This document shows positions 60,157 to 64,000 of a stretch of 64,000 bases of DNA, one piece after another. This DNA is from Dipylidium caninum. Its lineage: Eukaryota > Platyhelminthes > Cestoda > Cyclophyllidea > Dipylidiidae. How positions within the stretch are numbered: position 1 is the stretch's first letter; every line of letters begins with the position of its first letter. Position numbers and translations under genes: made by a program. The notes under the pieces were generated by a model. The model ran no database searches and was not told where the DNA came from. It saw only the letters and a program-made list of their open reading frames with translations. Location of the stretch: the NCBI GenBank assembly GCA_017562135.1, contig QEYB01000705.1, positions 1 to 64,000 on the forward strand, read 5' to 3'.

Positions 60157-61206
60157 GTGCAAGGAGACTGGCAGGTGAGACGACGCATTGGGCGAGGAGA
60201 CATAATTTCATGGTCGAAAATCCCCCACTTAAGGCGGCTACTCGCGATCCAGCAGCCGCCTTGGCCAGCTGAAGTGAATCTTCCCATGCCTTCTGTTCTC
60301 CCTCCTACTTCTACTGAAGTGAAAAATTCTCCCGCCTCACATTTTCCCCCTTGTCATTTGTAGCACCAATTACACGTTATCAGAAGAAATGATTTTACAT
60401 GGCGTGTATAGCAATTCCTAGGAAAGCAACTCAGGAGGTTATGCTGGTAACCCGCAGAATATTAACTCCCAGGGTGGGGAAGCGCAGTAACTGTCAACAC
60501 TTCCCTCTACTTCTTCACGCAGAAGTAGAAAGTGGAAGGGTCGCAATGACGTGTTCATCCAAGAGGTGGAGTTCTGTCTCAGTGGCCTAAGACTGACCTC
60601 GCCGTGTTCGACGCCTCCCATCACGGCTTTCGTGGTATAAGACGAGAAGACACGCTGTCAAACGTTTCTACTACAGCCATAGGAGCACATTAAATCACCC
60701 GATTCCCCCATCGTGAGTTTGTGCGTGTGTCTGTTTTTGTGCTGTGAAAGCACTCACGCAGGGTCGTCGCATTATTGTTTCATCCTGGTGTTCCTTTTTT
60801 GCACCAGCCGGCAATCTTTCCATGGGATGCACTACAGCAAATATCCTTATCCGTCTGCTAAATTTCTCGGGGAGATATCAATTGGTCCATCGCAGGGTGA
60901 AACAGTAGGTGCAAGCCTCACTCTGCGTTAAACCGGATGTTGTATCCTACTGAAATGTAGTTCGTAGTAACCTTGTTGTAGCTTAAGATCATTGAACTGG
61001 CAACGGGTTCAGTAGAGTTTTGTGGGATGAAAGGGAATTTGGAGACACCTCTCTCTCAGAAATCCCTCGTCGGTAAAGATGCAACAGTCTTCCTTTCAAT
61101 TTCTCGCTCTCTCGTTCTCGCTTTATCTATCTCGCTCCCCTCCACTCCACTCCACTTCTCTCGTCTCCTCTCCTCTCCTCTCCACTCATCTCCTCTCATC
61201 TCGCAG
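60157..61206. other. No supported gene
   Basis: A plus frame at 60157-60363 ends in a Pro-rich peptide but has no confirmed splice link. A pyrimidine-rich tract runs from about 61090 to 61205. Confidence 0.35.
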
Positions 61207-61661
61207 GGCGTGGACGAAAACAGCATTCAGAGGCGGCTCGGAAACCGAGTACGTCGAGAGTCACTTGAAGAGAACGTGACACTAAGTGAATGGGGAGCGT
61301 GATGAAAATGAAAGGACTCCTTGCCCCGCTCAGAAGGAAATCCTTCTCATCTACCAACGACGGTCTTCCCGAACGTTTACCACACTTATACGCCAAAATA
61401 AACCACTCAGGAGGGTGGGCAAGAAGAATAAGCAATGCGAGTCATTGTAAGGTCTCATTCAGTCATTCTCACAAGGGGCCTGTCTCCGTAGTTAAATACT
61501 TATCACGCGGTCGTCAATTTCCGCTCGTGAGCAGACATAGGAGAGATTTTGCCGACACCGACGACGACGTGAGAATGTCCACAAGCCCTCTCAGCCGATA
61601 TCAAAGTGAGAACAAAAATATGAGTTGTAACCAAAGCTTGAGAGAAAACAGGCATGCCTAA
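61207..61661 (+). CDS. Candidate gene after a strong acceptor
   Basis: A very long pyrimidine tract ends in CATCTCGCAG at 61206. An ATG at 61290 then opens 123 codons to TAA at 61659-61661. The peptide is basic and Ser-rich (for example PLRRKSFSSTNDGLPERLPH) with an acidic DTDDD patch. AATAAA occurs near 61846. The layout fits a 5' noncoding exon end or trans-splice site followed by a single coding exon. Alternatively the acceptor begins another frame (GVDENSIQRRLGNRVRR) that ends just after the ATG. No family recognised. Confidence 0.4.
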
Positions 61662-62689
61662 TGCTTTTTTCTTTGTAAGTACTAAAGCATTTGTATAATG
61701 TATTTGTCGTGTAAAGAAGTGCACTAACGTTTAGAGATTAGGAATGTGGGAAATGAATTTAAGTGAAACGAATAATTGAAATTGGCAATTTGAATGGGAA
61801 GAGGAAGGCAACACATGAATCCATGAAAAAGAAAGGCTGGTAACAATAAAGCGATTAACATTGGAATAGAGGGAAAACAGGTAATAATAAACATGAGGCG
61901 AAAAAAGGAGATTATTTTAAGCATATGAGTGACATCGCAGTAACATCATTAAATATCCGACGGGTGGGTTACGTAAAAACTACTTCAAGAAAAGAATCGT
62001 AATGAAGCTGATCATCATAGGACCCCAAATTGGGGTGACAATACCCCTATTTGATTACCCTTGGCATAAGGGACCCTATCAGGAACCGAATGACGGCGAA
62101 GACGCGGTCGTTTGGCTCATCGATCAATCATGTTTACTCACTGTGTTATAAGTAGGGTGTGAATGCGGATGCTTCTACGTGTAATCACGAGCACAAAATG
62201 CCTGTCAGAGGTGGGGTTAACGACTCCATTTTGGCTTAAAGGAGATTGAAAAGTAGCGTAACGTTAAACATTGGTGGCTCGCAAACCGTAATTGCAATGA
62301 AACAACTTCAATCCGAGAATCAAAATGTCTATTCGTCTCCTTCATGCCAGCCTCGCTTCGCCCATTCAGACGTGACAACTCATGTGCACAGACAAGGCTG
62401 TTTGCCATACACACAGTAAATTGTAAACACTGCGAACATCAAAGCAAACTTAGCTGGTTGACTAGAAGATGATCTACGGGGCCGTGCAGAACAGCTTAAT
62501 GAGTAGAAAAGGAGTCCATCGTCGCTGAATGTGACTTATACCCTGTCCGCCACCCTCCTCTCACATATCCCCATCCCACCAGGGCGTCTCGCTTTCTCTC
62601 CACACTTCCCACACTACATGTGCCATCCCCAACCTTCGTCTCGCCAATATTTGGGGCCTTACTTTCGTCTATTTGTAGCATAAATGTGG
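61662..62689. other. No gene recognised
   Basis: AT-rich DNA follows the gene candidate; short frames only. Confidence 0.45.
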
Positions 62690-63060
62690 AGGGTTCGAAG
62701 TCGGGAGGGAGTAAGGCGGTTGACTAGCGAAAGATTGCCATCCCAGCAATTCAATGTTGAACTCTAATGTGATTACAAATTGAAAGAATATAATGACCAG
62801 CGTTGGTTGCGTTGTTTTCACTTTTCCTAGTCTCCCACCTCCAAGCGCGTGTGGCTGCGGTGGAGCAGGAGTACAAACGTGTGGTAGTTGGTTGAAACAA
62901 TGAATGTCGTCTCTGTGATTTTACAAAGATTTTGTTTGTGCATTGCGGTGTCTCAAAGTGACATATGGGAAAGGGAGCGAGGTGAAGAAGGATGAAGGGT
63001 TGGAATGCAAAATTCCCCATGTCTTCTGATAATCCTCTGCACAGCGTGACTAATCCATCT
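62690..63060 (+). repeat. Dispersed repeat, direct copy of 6470-6860
   Basis: See the partner at 6470-6860. Confidence 0.5.
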
Positions 63061-63769
63061 TCGGATGCAACGGCGTCCAACCGACTTCAACACGTCCCAA
63101 TCACGTTTCTTGTCGCTAGTATGACGCCCACTTCCCCGATCTACTGACGAGTTCTGGCGAAACACTTTTCTCCCATTTCCTCCACTGCCACGTCATCTGC
63201 GCCCTCGCCTCCTTAACATGCGAGTCACCTTGATCGAGATACACACATTTTGAGCCAGTGGAGCCGCACAGATGTGAGATAATCGACCTGCTCTGCGCAA
63301 CTTTGGAAATGGGACTTAAGACAGGCCAGCAACCTACCTTAATCTGAGTGTCCTCAGAGCCTTTAGTCGACGGCTATTCAGTCTGGTAAGACATGGCGCA
63401 GCTCCCCATGGAGGGTGTGAAAGTCATCTGTCTAGTAAAGATAGTCCCAGCTGAACAAAGACTTATTCTTAGAAAAAGCACTATTCTCACAGTAATTCCC
63501 ACTTTTCCTACTCACCATCCTTTTAAACTAGTAGTGCAAATCCTTGTGTGAGAGTGAAGTAGTAATCTTTCCTCCTCACCTGCAGCGCAAACACATTTGT
63601 CCGGAAAGAATGACCAAAGGAGGCTCGAGTGCCTGTTTACCACTCTTATCACTCACCTATTACTTATCTTTTATTAGTGGACTGCGCCTCTTTCTGATGT
63701 ACTTATGGGTGAAATCTAGCCAACCGCGAGAGCCGATGCAACTGCACTCGACAATCTTCCCACAAGCCA
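63061..63769. other. No supported gene
   Basis: A plus frame at 63544-63849 contains a possible acceptor (CACCTGCAG) and a hydrophobic stretch (SGLRLFLMYLWV). It runs into the repeat at 63770, so I do not call it a gene. Confidence 0.35.
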
Positions 63770-63950
63770 CGCGGTCTACAGGCAGCATCTCCAAAGGCTT
63801 AGACAAAGGATTAACTGATGGATTGCTGACATGTACCGTGATCGGTTAATGGGTGGGAGACTTATAGCATCTCGATCTCAGCAGCTCTGTTTCCAATACC
63901 TCTCCGCACCTGCGAAGATTTGTCGCATGTTCCAACAAGGAGTCCAGCAT
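63770..63950 (+). repeat. Dispersed repeat, inverted copy of 1090-1265
   Basis: See the partner at 1090-1265. The frame CFQYLSAPAKICRMFQQ here parallels CFQYQYLIAMVCRMVQ on the minus strand of the other copy. Confidence 0.55.
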
Positions 63951-64000
63951 AACGACAGCTACGAGTGCGCGTTGCCAAAATAATATTAAGCTACGCGCAT

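Overview
The window reads as nuclear DNA of a multicellular animal, most likely a flatworm and perhaps a tapeworm. There are no operons and no bacterial genes. Coding sequence is broken into short exons with GT...AG introns, several only 70-90 bases long. One clear protein kinase gene is of the animal PIM family. A damaged histone H2B copy and a G/T-rich piece resembling mitochondrial nad4 point the same way. The flatworm assignment is an inference from the small introns, the G/T-rich coding strand of the nad4-like piece and general texture; no species is claimed.

Gene density is low. The best supported gene is the five-exon PIM-type serine/threonine kinase on the minus strand (25969-24474); its exon phases join into an open frame of 394 residues. 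Four further gene models are proposed from splice sites and matching phases, without recognised families: a minus-strand gene at 8700-7742; a plus-strand acidic gene at 9780-11169, with a tandemly duplicated exon and two in-frame TAA codons; a small secreted protein at 35250-35949; and a four-exon gene at 54018-55762. Weaker single-exon candidates lie at 1514-1333, 18925-19320, 23125-23385, 34479-34697, 38980-39228, 40602-40818, 45256-45615, 47532-48143, 56136-56277, 59890-60156 and 61207-61661.

Most of the rest is a mosaic of old dispersed repeats. By eye I found at least a dozen pairs of homologous segments, 150 to 1100 bases long, in direct and inverted orientation. Most look about 65-80% identical. 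One pair, near 7355 and 40017, differs at only about a dozen positions in 315 bases and must be much younger. Some repeats share modules: a segment at 37.2-38.4 kb joins two modules that occur separately near 50 kb and 56 kb, and the 56 kb copy continues into a third module found near 33 kb. Low-complexity tracts include about 39 TGCC units at 11371-11526, a purine-rich strand at 9060-9975 and G-rich repeats at 15531-15600.

The kinase, the histone remnant and the nad4-like piece do not form a functional group. The picture is a gene-poor, repeat-rich stretch with one conserved signalling gene, a few fast-evolving or lineage-specific genes and several decayed insertions. All repeat edges and all non-kinase exon models were placed by eye and should be treated as approximate.
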